A stretch of DNA of 21,243 nt. Source: a virus. Positions 12,677 through 21,037 of the stretch are shown here, piece by piece. Positions within the stretch are counted from its first letter, which is position 1, and every line of letters begins with the position of its first letter. Position numbers and translations under genes: made by a program. The stretch lies in the IMG/VR virus record IMGVR_UViG_3300022413_000047, positions 1-21,243 of that record; one strand, given 5' to 3'. The notes under the pieces are model-generated. The model saw only the letters and a list, made by a program, of their open reading frames with translations, did no database searches and was not told the origin of the DNA.

Positions 12677-13266
12677 GCCGCTTGCGCATCCTTTTTAGGA
12701 CGACCTCTCCTTCTTTTTGGTTTATCTGATTTCTTTATCTCGTTAAGCTCCTCTTCTGTCATAAGCTGCCATTCTCTGGAGTCGCAAATCATGTAGTGTC
12801 GCCCCATTGCCCAGCCAAATTTAAGAGGAACAATTCCAACAGGCGGTATCTGAAACTCATCTATAACTGAGCCATAATCAACCTTTTCCCATTCTTTAAA
12901 AACTTCATCATAATCAACCATTAAGCATTTCAAAGGATGCTTGCCAAAAACGGCCCATAAAACACGCGTCCCGCCATAAGACGACCAGATACGCCCATTC
13001 CTCGCCCAAAGAATCACAGGGTTTATCTGGCCATCTTTATCTAAAGATTCCATGATTTTTTGACTTGATTCTTGAATAACCTTTGGGCCTCTTAGCCTAA
13101 CGCGCCAATTTTGGAATCCCATCCCAGAAGGCAATCCATCAGTGCCTCCAGTTGCTGGATTGAAATTAATAAATCCAGGCGCTATCCGCTCATGATGCAA
13201 AGGTTCTAAGACCCCGCGCCTTAAATCAGGGACGGGGTCTAATTCACAATCTAGCCAATCAATCAT
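12673..13266 (-). CDS. ParB-like domain protein with C-terminal AT-hook
   Basis: The 197-residue protein contains a ParB/sulfiredoxin-like segment at about residues 66-115. QKIMESLDKDGQINPVILW is followed by a G-R-I-W strand and GGTRVLWAVF, which parallels the ParB pattern 'I-x-x-x-G-x-x-x-P-V ... G-x-x-R-x-x-A'. The usual GEHR/GHR is GGTR here. The C-terminus has a clear AT-hook, KRRRGRPKK (184-192), which binds the minor groove of AT-rich DNA. The N-terminal 60 residues are unassigned. It lies nine bases downstream of the capsid gene and leads the sulfotransferase-methyltransferase cassette. ParB-fold proteins include CTPases, nucleases and kinases; which activity applies here cannot be told. 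Confidence 0.68.
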   Translation of the reverse strand: MIDWLDCELDPVPDLRRGVLEPLHHERIAPGFINFNPATGGTDGLPSGMGFQNWRVRLRGPKVIQESSQKIMESLDKDGQINPVILWARNGRIWSSYGGTRVLWAVFGKHPLKCLMVDYDEVFKEWEKVDYGSVIDEFQIPPVGIVPLKFGWAMGRHYMICDSREWQLMTEEELNEIKKSDKPKRRRGRPKKDAQAA

Positions 13267-13275
13267 AAATATCTC

Positions 13276-14193
13276 TTAAGCTGGCACTACAAACGCAACA
13301 GCTGCATCATCCCTTAGCTCGATAACTCCGTAAATAACGTGACCAACAAGCAAATCACCAAGATATTCAGTTTTTCGCTGCGTCTCGAAATTAACGTTAG
13401 TCTGCATAGCTAAAGCCATTGCGGATTTATGGAACATCAACCCAACCCTATATGAGGTTGTTCCGGAAGTGTTCGTAATAGTTGGGCATTGGCTCGAGAC
13501 ATAAACATCCATCCCGTAAATCGCACCAATTCGCCCATTCCTAATAGAATTAGACTGTCCGCCTTCGCCAATAAATGCTTGTTCCGTATACCTTGGCAAA
13601 CCAAGAAGCGTTTTCTTGGTAACCGGAGGAATGACAATAGCCCTGTCTGACTCTGGAACGTCAACATCATCTAACGTTTGCATCATGGTCCTGATGCCCT
13701 CATCCGTTAGAGCCGTTCCGTTACCTGAGCCAGATGCAGACCATGCTGTCGTGCCATCTCCACCGATAACTTCAGCACCACCTTGAAATCCTGAATACAA
13801 GGCCAGAAGATCTGTATCAATGACTTTTGCAAGCTGATAGCCAATATCATCCGTATAGTGCTGGCGCATCGAATCCAATCCTTGGATCGCCGCAATATCT
13901 TCTAGCAACATTGGAACAGCTTTATGCTTGTTCAGGGCAAGAGCTACCGTTCCTGCCGTATCTTCCTGCGCTGTTAAACCAGTGCCTTCAGTCTTATCTA
14001 CTGCGCTTAGCCGACCAGGAACAGGGATGTTAATTTGGTCCCCTTTCCTTCCGACATGATTAAAATTCGTAACGAGCGGAGCCATTACCAGATTAGCTTT
14101 ATATGCAGCAATTACTTCATTGCTCCAAAGCTGTGGAATAAAATTGGCGGCGTCAGTTACGCCTTGAAAGTTTGTTGGATTCCAAGCTGCCAT
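13276..14193 (-). CDS. major capsid protein, HK97-fold
   Basis: The 305-residue protein follows the scaffold gene and has features of podoviral HK97-fold capsids: an N-terminal FIPQLWSNEVIAAYKANLV helix, an E-loop-like GDQINIPVPG strand pair, a long spine-helix candidate (YTDDIGYQLAKVIDTDLLALYSG), an RAIVIPPVTKKTLLGLPRY strand-helix typical of this family, and a C-terminal GVIELRDDAAVAFVV strand. The ATG has GGAGGT seven bases upstream, the strongest site among the head genes, as expected for the most abundant product. It forms the icosahedral shell after scaffold-directed assembly. Confidence 0.9.
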   Translation of the reverse strand: MAAWNPTNFQGVTDAANFIPQLWSNEVIAAYKANLVMAPLVTNFNHVGRKGDQINIPVPGRLSAVDKTEGTGLTAQEDTAGTVALALNKHKAVPMLLEDIAAIQGLDSMRQHYTDDIGYQLAKVIDTDLLALYSGFQGGAEVIGGDGTTAWSASGSGNGTALTDEGIRTMMQTLDDVDVPESDRAIVIPPVTKKTLLGLPRYTEQAFIGEGGQSNSIRNGRIGAIYGMDVYVSSQCPTITNTSGTTSYRVGLMFHKSAMALAMQTNVNFETQRKTEYLGDLLVGHVIYGVIELRDDAAVAFVVPA

Positions 14194-14209
14194 TTAATTA
14201 CCTCCGACC

Positions 14210-14235
14210 AAAGGCCGAAAGCAACTCAAGCCTTT
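14210..14235. repeat. short inverted repeat between scaffold and capsid genes
   Basis: AAAGGC (14210-14215) pairs with GCCTTT (14230-14235) around a 14-base loop, just before the strong capsid ribosome site and overlapping the scaffold stop codon. It could shape mRNA stability or set the scaffold-to-capsid expression ratio. The stem is only six bases and no T-tract follows, so this is weak. Confidence 0.22.
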
Positions 14236-14947
14236 AGTCAATGACGCGTCCATCTATGTACGCTTGTTTAATGTCAGGAAGCAACTCTTGATATCTGGTT
14301 GGATTAAAAGCCCTCATATTCTGAAGCTCGGCGCTCCTATACACGTTCCCTCTAGGGGATTTAGAAGACGCCCTCTCTCCAGTCGCAGCCGAAGCTTTTG
14401 CCTTTGCTTTTCCAAGGTTTGGCGATTTTTCTCCTCGCTCTGCCTTAAAATCAGATAAAAGCTCGTCAGCTGCTTCTATGTCTCCTGCATCAGCTTGCTT
14501 ATACGCCGCTAGCCTCTGCTTTTTAGCTTGAATCCATTCGGAAAATTCAGGAGTTGCAATAACGTGTTCAAAATCGTTGTGCTTTGCTCTTAGCTGTTGC
14601 TTGAGCATTTCACCACGCATTTGGTCAAGTTCTTGCTTGACCGGGTTCATTTTCTGATTGATTGCTGCTTCAGGGTTATCAAAATAATCAACAGGCTCTG
14701 GCTGAGGTTGGCTAGACTGAAGCTCTTGAAGAGCCTTCCTGAGTTCTCCTATTTCATTCCCCTGCTGCCCCAATTTACGCTTCAAATTCTCATTCTCTGA
14801 AACGTAATCTGGCGCCTCATCTTTGCCGCTCTCTAAAGCAGACCTTCCTTCGAAAGTCTGACCTTCGAACCTATTACCCCTGCCTTCATCCGGCTGCGCC
14901 TCTTGTGGCGCCGAATCAATCAGCCTTGCCTTTTGCGACTCACTCAT
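14234..14947 (-). CDS. scaffolding protein
   Basis: The 237-residue protein is acidic at the N-terminus, strongly helical, and rich in Glu, Gln, Lys and Ala. A coiled-coil candidate covers about residues 49-78 (ENENLKRKLGQQGNEIGELR). The segment NPEAAINQKMNPVKQELDQM, then DFEHVIATPEFSEWI, is a pattern I associate with podoviral scaffold proteins. The C-terminus has a basic, low-complexity linker (KAKAKASAATG) before a short helix-turn region that may bind capsid. It lies between portal and capsid genes, the standard scaffold location, and its ATG overlaps the upstream stop region by eight bases. Confidence 0.83.
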   Translation of the reverse strand: MSESQKARLIDSAPQEAQPDEGRGNRFEGQTFEGRSALESGKDEAPDYVSENENLKRKLGQQGNEIGELRKALQELQSSQPQPEPVDYFDNPEAAINQKMNPVKQELDQMRGEMLKQQLRAKHNDFEHVIATPEFSEWIQAKKQRLAAYKQADAGDIEAADELLSDFKAERGEKSPNLGKAKAKASAATGERASSKSPRGNVYRSAELQNMRAFNPTRYQELLPDIKQAYIDGRVID

Positions 14948-15161
14948 CGCTTAAATCCTCATTTCTTAGTATATATGCAGCACTATCAGAAAGGCTTAAA
15001 GCATAATCGAATGCTTCTACCATCCCTCTCAAGTGCCACAAATCGCGCTCACTTTCTAACTCAAAAGGAAAGCGCTCTAGATTATCTTGCTTAGCCTCAC
15101 GTAGCTCGCGAAGATAAACCATGAAATCGCTGTTAGAGCGGAGCCTAGATATGGACTCCAT
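14940..15161 (-). CDS. small protein between portal and scaffold
   Basis: The 73-residue protein is helical and acidic at its C-terminus (NEDLSDE). Its centre, FELESERDLWHLRGMVEAFDYAL, is an amphipathic helix. It starts eight bases after the portal stop and overlaps the scaffold start. Small proteins at this place occur in many podoviral head modules, but I cannot assign a function. It could be an assembly cofactor. No motif supports a more exact call. Confidence 0.68.
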   Translation of the reverse strand: MESISRLRSNSDFMVYLRELREAKQDNLERFPFELESERDLWHLRGMVEAFDYALSLSDSAAYILRNEDLSDE

Positions 15162-15169
15162 ACTTGCGA

Positions 15170-16942
15170 TTATTGCGTCTGATTCGCTTGATTCTGAGAT
15201 TCGTCAAACTCCTTAAGGGCTAATTGCCGCTCTCTCTTCGCTTCGGCCTCATCAGCCTCGATACCAAGACGCAGCAATTCGCGTTGATGTTTTTGATTTA
15301 TGTCAATTCTCTTCGTTTCTGCCTCCTCTTGTTTAATCCTTAACTCTGCAATTGTTTCACGACTTCGCTGCTCTCTCGCAGCTTGCTGTTCTTGCAATTG
15401 CGCCATGATTAGCTCCTGATCAGGAGTCATCTGATCGGGAGACATAGACTGTTCTATAAGAGAATCAACAACTTGGAGAACATTTGTTTTCTCTCTTATT
15501 GCTGAGCCTTCTATAATTAATCTAAGAATAGATAGCTGAGCTGCTCCGCTTGGAAGCTGAGTCATAAGCTGCGCAAGCTGTTGATTTTCCAGCTCGCGTA
15601 TCATTATACCTATTCCGCTATTTATCTTTGGCCGGCTCTGGAGGCTCGGATATTGGCCAGGGTCTATTGCGTTAAGCCTTTTAGCGGCTTTCTCTATCAA
15701 AGGAACAACATAGTCTCTTTCGATATTCATCAAAGTTCTAGCTGAGCGCTTAACCGATGCGCCCAAAATCGCAGACAATGGACCGGTCCCTGTTCTTGAT
15801 ATGTCGCCAATAGGAGAAGCTGAGGTAATTTGACCAGTAGCCACCTCAATCATTCGTTGCAATTCAATGCTTTGCTGATAGGTGCCCGGATCAGGTCCGC
15901 CAAAACTGATCGCATTTAATGCTGTACGAGCATCTCCCCTAACTGGGATATTCCTGCCTGGCCTTGCGGCGAAACGCTCTGATCTGGGAACTTGCCTAGT
16001 ATTGAGGGCCATCATGGGAACAGTAGAATAGGCTAAAGCATCTATTCTTGCCCTCATCTCAGCATCTAAAGCTTTTTGCGGCCAATATGCCATCTCAGCA
16101 ACGCCTCGGCCCCAAATCCTACGAGGAACCGTATGCCATTGAGACGAAACGAATGGCCTATCCCTACCAAACGGATTGGCTTCGCACCTAAGAACTACTT
16201 CTTCGTTTGCTATCGTGCAAACAGCCTCAACTAAATTGTCATCTCCTATAGCTTCTTCTCTTAATTGGTCCTTCGACTGCCTACTCTCTACTTCTTCAAC
16301 TGGAAGAAGGCCCCACCACTCATGTATTTCAACGTAATCAGATTGCCTGGGTTGAGACTCATTTTCGTTACGAATCACATAGTTAGGAGAATTTTCTAGA
16401 TTTACAGACCTGTATTTTCCCTCTTCCATTCCCATGTAAACTACATGTTTAGGAACGAAGAAATGATGGTCAATCCCTAGCGACTCTTCCATAGTATTCG
16501 CCGCAGGGTCTACTATTAGCTCATTTGGTGGGATTGCTTGAGTTCTTAACTTAGGCGTATTCCCGTCAAAACTAACCGTTATCTTTGATACGATGTTTCC
16601 GTAAAGAGCTCCAAGGAGTATCGCTTCCTCTATGTTTGGCCTATCCATCCAAAGGTCAGAAAGCAATAAATCATCCAGCAATGGATTCCCGGTATCTAGC
16701 CATTGCTCCTTAGAAAATAAAGCCTCAATCACTTCAGAAACTGCAGAATCAATGGCATGAGCAGTGCTCGGCATTATTATTTGGCTTTGCTCGCTTTCTC
16801 TATTCTTCTCTTCTGTCGTCCATTGCCCTCGCCAAACTCTATAATATTCTCGCCAGCGTTGACCATGCTCTTGGTCTCTAAATCGCCTCCATTCAGTAAC
16901 CCTAGAGACTAAATCTTCAACTAATACATCACTTGAAGCCAC
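15170..16942 (-). CDS. portal protein
   Basis: The 590-residue protein fits a podoviral portal. The N-terminal region WREYYRVWRGQWTTEEKN is followed by IIMPSTAHAIDSAVSEVIEALF, with the characteristic 'P-x-x-x-x-x-i-e-x-x-v' clip and wing start. Then come a beta-rich centre (PKLRTQAIPPNELIVDP), a YWPQKALDAEMRARIDALAYS segment, and a long C-terminal helix rich in Glu, Gln and Arg (barrel-like, residues about 500-590). Twelve copies would form the vertex through which DNA enters and leaves. It begins with GTG, overlapping the adhesin stop by one base. It is separated from TerL by two virion surface genes, which is unusual. Confidence 0.87.
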   Translation of the reverse strand: MASSDVLVEDLVSRVTEWRRFRDQEHGQRWREYYRVWRGQWTTEEKNRESEQSQIIMPSTAHAIDSAVSEVIEALFSKEQWLDTGNPLLDDLLLSDLWMDRPNIEEAILLGALYGNIVSKITVSFDGNTPKLRTQAIPPNELIVDPAANTMEESLGIDHHFFVPKHVVYMGMEEGKYRSVNLENSPNYVIRNENESQPRQSDYVEIHEWWGLLPVEEVESRQSKDQLREEAIGDDNLVEAVCTIANEEVVLRCEANPFGRDRPFVSSQWHTVPRRIWGRGVAEMAYWPQKALDAEMRARIDALAYSTVPMMALNTRQVPRSERFAARPGRNIPVRGDARTALNAISFGGPDPGTYQQSIELQRMIEVATGQITSASPIGDISRTGTGPLSAILGASVKRSARTLMNIERDYVVPLIEKAAKRLNAIDPGQYPSLQSRPKINSGIGIMIRELENQQLAQLMTQLPSGAAQLSILRLIIEGSAIREKTNVLQVVDSLIEQSMSPDQMTPDQELIMAQLQEQQAAREQRSRETIAELRIKQEEAETKRIDINQKHQRELLRLGIEADEAEAKRERQLALKEFDESQNQANQTQ

Positions 16943-19416
16943 TAAACCGTAACTCCTAAGACGCCGCTACCAGAAACACATGAGCCCGTATTATTGACGC
17001 TATCATGCAGCAACTTAACCCAAGCATCTGATTTTGCTTCAGTTTTAGAAATCAAAATCATTCCAATAGTCCCGTAAAACTCATCCGCATTACCAGCTCT
17101 TTGACCAAAATGAACACTATCATCAGCATTGCTAGCGCCCATCGTAGTTGATGAAGTATGCGTTTTTACTGTCCCATCAGTTCCATCAGTTGTAATAACG
17201 CCTGTCGCATTAGTATCTCCATCGCTATCAAATCTCATAGCTACAAGAGTATCTGTTACATCTGGCGCTGTATTTGTTGCCGTGACAATGCCGCCTGAAA
17301 ATCCAGTCGCATCAGTCATTGTGAAATTGCCTTCAATCCGATTAGTTCCTGGCTCAAACCTAATATATACCTCAGATTTTCCAGTCTCTCCTGCAGAATA
17401 AAGATTTCCTATTATGCAATGCTCATTCGCATCTCCAAGAGATTCTATCGGGCGAATTGCGGCTACTAATGTAACTTCAGCAGAAGAATTAAAAAAACCA
17501 GCTGAAGTCTCTAATTCAAGATGATGCAAATCCCCTGTATCGGAACTTGTCTTGTTAAGAGAGACTCCATAAATACCTGTCATTTCTCCGCAATCAAGAT
17601 CAAAGATTCGAGAGACATCATTTCCGTTCCCGCTCCTATCCCTAAACGTACTTATAGCTTCGTCGTCTTCTTCACCCAATAAAATCGCAACATCAAAATC
17701 ATCAAACACATCAGTGTCACTAAAGGCATTTGATGTTGAAGAGGTGCCGCCACCTCTAATATAGATTTTGTCACCATTCGAGACAGAGGGAACCTTCACC
17801 CAAGCATAAGCAGCATAACTTCCGGCAACTGGATGAAATCTAGTTGAAGTGTAAAGCCTTGAAACCGCTCCCACGTTTATGTATTCATCCCCAGCATTCC
17901 AAACAATTTCCCCTCCGATACTTCCATCATAAGGATGTTCCCCATAAACGCGCCTGGGAAGGTAATGTTTCATTGAATCAGACTTACTTATCCTTTTATC
18001 AACAATCCAGCTCCCGTCCGTTATTCGACGAACTCTCCACAAACGAGAAAATCTAGAAGTGCTGTTAACTTGAGTGCAGATATAAGCAGCATTTGCCGGG
18101 TCACGCGGACATATGCAAGCAAAACAACTGTAATAATGGTCTATATTCCCATCTGATTGGATGCAACGATGAGCCAACTCATAAGGAATTTGGGATATGC
18201 TCCAGCTTCCACCACTAGTGCTCACGCAATGATAAGCTCTAGATGTAATTGCACCAGGAGAGGAAGTTGTATCCGCTCCGTTTATTGTGTTTCCTTCGCC
18301 TCGAAATCTAATCACCTGAAGAATTACATTATTTCCTCTAACGCAAATATCTCCAGTATTCATTGCGTCATCTGATGTGAACCCAAGCCCATCATCATAT
18401 TTCATAACCAAACTAGAGCTTGAGGCGGCATCAATTATAGCTGGAGTAATTCCGTCTCCACCAGGAGTTAAAGAAGTTCCATCTGTAGCGTGCCAAGTGC
18501 TAAAGCTGCTTGTGTAAAAGTGATAAATAGATTGAGAGCCAGAGGCAGGAGGATTGCCAATACTCGTCATGAAATGAATAGTATTTACCCCATCTCCAGC
18601 AGACTCTAGATAAGTTGTATTTGATGCGGTCTCCCATAAAGCAGTTTCAGTGCCCCAAGTTACAGTCCCAGTTGTTACATTAACATCTGCAGAGCCAGCT
18701 CCATCTCCATACTCGGCAGTCCTATACCGCCAAGACATTTTGGTCCCGCCTTCTTTTAAGCGATAAATTAAAACTATTGTTCCACCGCTGCCTATTCCGC
18801 TCAAATAAAGAAGCTGAGAATAACTAACAACATCAGTTACGCCGCCCGTCGTTAACGTTTGCTGAGTGTTCCAATCTACGTCATCAGCAGATTGCGTTAG
18901 CCCATACCATATATCACGTCCCGTATTGTGCTCAGGACAGCAATAAAGAAGATAGTTATTTGGGAGATTTAGAAGAACAGGGTCATTGTGGTCATCGCCA
19001 CTAGATGCGTCAGCAATAGTAAAGCTGTTAAACGTATACGTATCAGTGCTTGGATCGTATTTAGTTGTCTTCAAGATGGAATTGTTTGATCCGTCTATAT
19101 TTGTTGCTATTCCTGCCGTATAGAAACTACCGTTCATATAGATAGCATTTGGAGTACTATGCCAACTCCCAGTAGAGCCATCTCTTTGGGCAAGTGCTCC
19201 AGAGGATGCCACCCAAACTGGCAATTCCGTTCCATCACCATCTCGGGCTATAACTGCGCCTTCAGGGTTATTCGCGTAATCCTGAAATGTAGAATCACCA
19301 ATAAGCGGCACTCGAACTAAAGCATTAGTAACTGTAGCCGATGGTGTCAAAGTGATTTCTTTTTCCACCGGATAATCGAGAAACCGGCGACGCCTTACTG
19401 GAGCTTTCCAATGCAT
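16942..19416 (-). CDS. large adhesin: DUF2341-like, BNR_4 propeller and LamG-like domains
   Basis: The 824-residue protein is beta-rich with no signal peptide. Residues about 20-70 (VTNALVRVPL through GDGTELPVWV) look like the first half of a DUF2341 domain. Residues about 85-520 look like a BNR_4 sialidase-type propeller, with NAIYMNGSFYTAG, DDHNDPVLLN and repeated Trp/Tyr strands. The second DUF2341 half then seems to resume at about 530-600 (YAAYAWVKVPSV, then FDDFD and DRSGNGNDV). Residues about 615-815 resemble a LamG/concanavalin sandwich. Such domains bind or cut glycans, so it is the best candidate for a receptor-binding tail spike or head fibre. The BNR catalytic residues were not checked. 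It lies between terminase and portal genes, next to a small beta-rich protein. Confidence 0.75.
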   Translation of the reverse strand: MHWKAPVRRRRFLDYPVEKEITLTPSATVTNALVRVPLIGDSTFQDYANNPEGAVIARDGDGTELPVWVASSGALAQRDGSTGSWHSTPNAIYMNGSFYTAGIATNIDGSNNSILKTTKYDPSTDTYTFNSFTIADASSGDDHNDPVLLNLPNNYLLYCCPEHNTGRDIWYGLTQSADDVDWNTQQTLTTGGVTDVVSYSQLLYLSGIGSGGTIVLIYRLKEGGTKMSWRYRTAEYGDGAGSADVNVTTGTVTWGTETALWETASNTTYLESAGDGVNTIHFMTSIGNPPASGSQSIYHFYTSSFSTWHATDGTSLTPGGDGITPAIIDAASSSSLVMKYDDGLGFTSDDAMNTGDICVRGNNVILQVIRFRGEGNTINGADTTSSPGAITSRAYHCVSTSGGSWSISQIPYELAHRCIQSDGNIDHYYSCFACICPRDPANAAYICTQVNSTSRFSRLWRVRRITDGSWIVDKRISKSDSMKHYLPRRVYGEHPYDGSIGGEIVWNAGDEYINVGAVSRLYTSTRFHPVAGSYAAYAWVKVPSVSNGDKIYIRGGGTSSTSNAFSDTDVFDDFDVAILLGEEDDEAISTFRDRSGNGNDVSRIFDLDCGEMTGIYGVSLNKTSSDTGDLHHLELETSAGFFNSSAEVTLVAAIRPIESLGDANEHCIIGNLYSAGETGKSEVYIRFEPGTNRIEGNFTMTDATGFSGGIVTATNTAPDVTDTLVAMRFDSDGDTNATGVITTDGTDGTVKTHTSSTTMGASNADDSVHFGQRAGNADEFYGTIGMILISKTEAKSDAWVKLLHDSVNNTGSCVSGSGVLGVTV

Positions 19417-19418
19417 CT

Positions 19419-19724
19419 TTAAATATCTTCTTGTTTAACCAACTTAACAGTTAAAGTCCCACTGTCCACATTCTGGGAGTTGGTTCCGTCTGTTGCCGGA
19501 TTGAAAGCAAAAACATAAACCTGATCGGTTGTCCTGACAGAACCTGTAAAAATTATTCCTTTATTGTTTGATGCGTGAGACGCAAAAACAAAATCTCCTT
19601 TCTCTGCTCCTGGCCAAGGAATATAATTGCTACTTCCATCTTCATGGAAAATATGCGTCTGTCCGCCAGTCAAAGTGTTCACATCCCAAGTAAAGCTTTT
19701 AGTTTCTCCGCTTAATCTGCTCAT
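19419..19724 (-). CDS. small beta-rich virion protein, decoration candidate
   Basis: The 101-residue product has alternating strands (SFTWDVNTL, DFVFASHASN, KGIIFTGSV, QVYVFAFNPATDG, SGTLTVKLVK) with no helix-rich part and no signal peptide. The 'V-x-V-x-x-x-N-P-x-x-G ... G-T-L-T-V-x-V' ending resembles small beta-sandwich decoration or fibre-foot proteins, though I cannot name a family. It starts two bases after the TerL stop and ends two bases before the adhesin, so the two surface genes may form one unit. A role in attaching the adhesin to the capsid or tail is an inference. Confidence 0.6.
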   Translation of the reverse strand: MSRLSGETKSFTWDVNTLTGGQTHIFHEDGSSNYIPWPGAEKGDFVFASHASNNKGIIFTGSVRTTDQVYVFAFNPATDGTNSQNVDSGTLTVKLVKQEDI

Positions 19725-19726
19725 AT

Positions 19727-21034
19727 CTAATACCCTACGGCTTTATCAATTGGTTCCCAGTAATGACTATCTAAGTCCTTACCTTCATCTCCATAGTTAA
19801 CACCACAAGCTAATGAAATTGCTCTAACAACATCATCAGAACCCTTATCTGAAGGAAACATCCCAAAATTAGACGCAACGTCTTGAACATAATCGCCAGG
19901 CTCAAAAGTTATTCTGCCGCTTTCTAGCAATGGCTCAATAATCCAAGTTGCCCTGTCTACATATTCAGAATCTGGGTCCTTGCTTTCCTCAAAGTATATT
20001 CCCCTATTAAACCTAGCCTCCCTTTCCTCAATATGGCTACCAATCAAGTTATATTGCTGAGAGCTAATAACAAAAGAATCTGGAGAATATTCCTTATCAA
20101 GGGAAAATATCTTTGTCGCAAGCCACCTAGCAGAGGCGTTTGTCCTTATAACATCTAAAACATGATATCTATCGCCAAAAACTCTAACAATTGCAATCGA
20201 TGACATAGAGACAATAATGTCGCCCCATTCGCTTTGCTTTTGCTCGTCAAAGCTTCTGAGCCTTACGCCAATAACGACTTGAGAGCTAAATCCCTTTTTT
20301 TCCTCTACTTTCATCAAGTCAGGATTAAGAACCACAACCGAATCGTCGCCAAAGTCAGCTTCGTACTCCCTTTTGAATACTGCCTCAGGCATCGTTAGCC
20401 TAGCATCCTCAACCTCAGAATCTAATATAAAAGGAGAATCTTTCGTAAAATATCTAAAAGAGCGCCAACCAGGAGCACCGGCATCTTCAGCTTTGTAGAG
20501 ACCGTAAAAATGATTGCGCCTATCAGGAGTCCCAATAAACAGGGCTTTCGAATCCGGCGCTAAATCAGCTAACGTAGCCCTTAAAACATAAGTCCAAACC
20601 TCGGCTCTCATGCTTGCGTATTCATCACAACACAAATCAGAAAGCCCAACACCTCTAAGTCTATCAGGTCTATCAGCGCCTTTTAGCTGAAGAATCCTCC
20701 CATTGCAGAACTCAAACGTCAAAGAACTTGGCCAAGCTTTTGCAATGTAGTTCTCACCTAGCCGCTCAACCAAACGAAACATAATATCTTTCGCTTGGCT
20801 AAACGTTGGCGCTACATAGTAGACATCAAAATCCTTTAGCTCTTTGCCATTCCTGGCAAGCTCTAAGACTCTAGATATAAGCCAACAAGCTGCAAAGTAT
20901 GTCTTGCCCCAGCGCCTACCAGCGGCAACAACGACAAATCTCGTAGAGCCATCCTGTAATGCATCCCATACGGCTTGCTGACCATCGTGAAGCTCCCAAG
21001 ACGGCTGAATAAGAGATTCCTTAGCCTTTGGCAT
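19727..21034 (-). CDS. terL: terminase large subunit, nuclease motif degenerate
   Basis: The 435-residue protein has the packaging ATPase of large terminases: Walker A GRRWGKT (39-45, the usual deviant form), Walker B LSDLCCDE (131-138) and the coupling motif FIGTP (166-170). The RNase H-like nuclease domain follows at about 250-410. Its first strand reads VVIGVRLRS, where a catalytic Asp is expected ('G-x-D'); the second site reads FVISSQQ, where an acid is expected. Only the last pair, SDDVVRAI (Asp400/401), looks intact. ATG at 21034 is preferred over TTG at 21037. It pumps DNA into the procapsid through the portal. It follows a 41-residue basic gene; no small-subunit gene is recognisable. 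Confidence 0.9.
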   Translation of the reverse strand: MPKAKESLIQPSWELHDGQQAVWDALQDGSTRFVVVAAGRRWGKTYFAACWLISRVLELARNGKELKDFDVYYVAPTFSQAKDIMFRLVERLGENYIAKAWPSSLTFEFCNGRILQLKGADRPDRLRGVGLSDLCCDEYASMRAEVWTYVLRATLADLAPDSKALFIGTPDRRNHFYGLYKAEDAGAPGWRSFRYFTKDSPFILDSEVEDARLTMPEAVFKREYEADFGDDSVVVLNPDLMKVEEKKGFSSQVVIGVRLRSFDEQKQSEWGDIIVSMSSIAIVRVFGDRYHVLDVIRTNASARWLATKIFSLDKEYSPDSFVISSQQYNLIGSHIEEREARFNRGIYFEESKDPDSEYVDRATWIIEPLLESGRITFEPGDYVQDVASNFGMFPSDKGSDDVVRAISLACGVNYGDEGKDLDSHYWEPIDKAVGY

Positions 21035-21037
21035 CAA

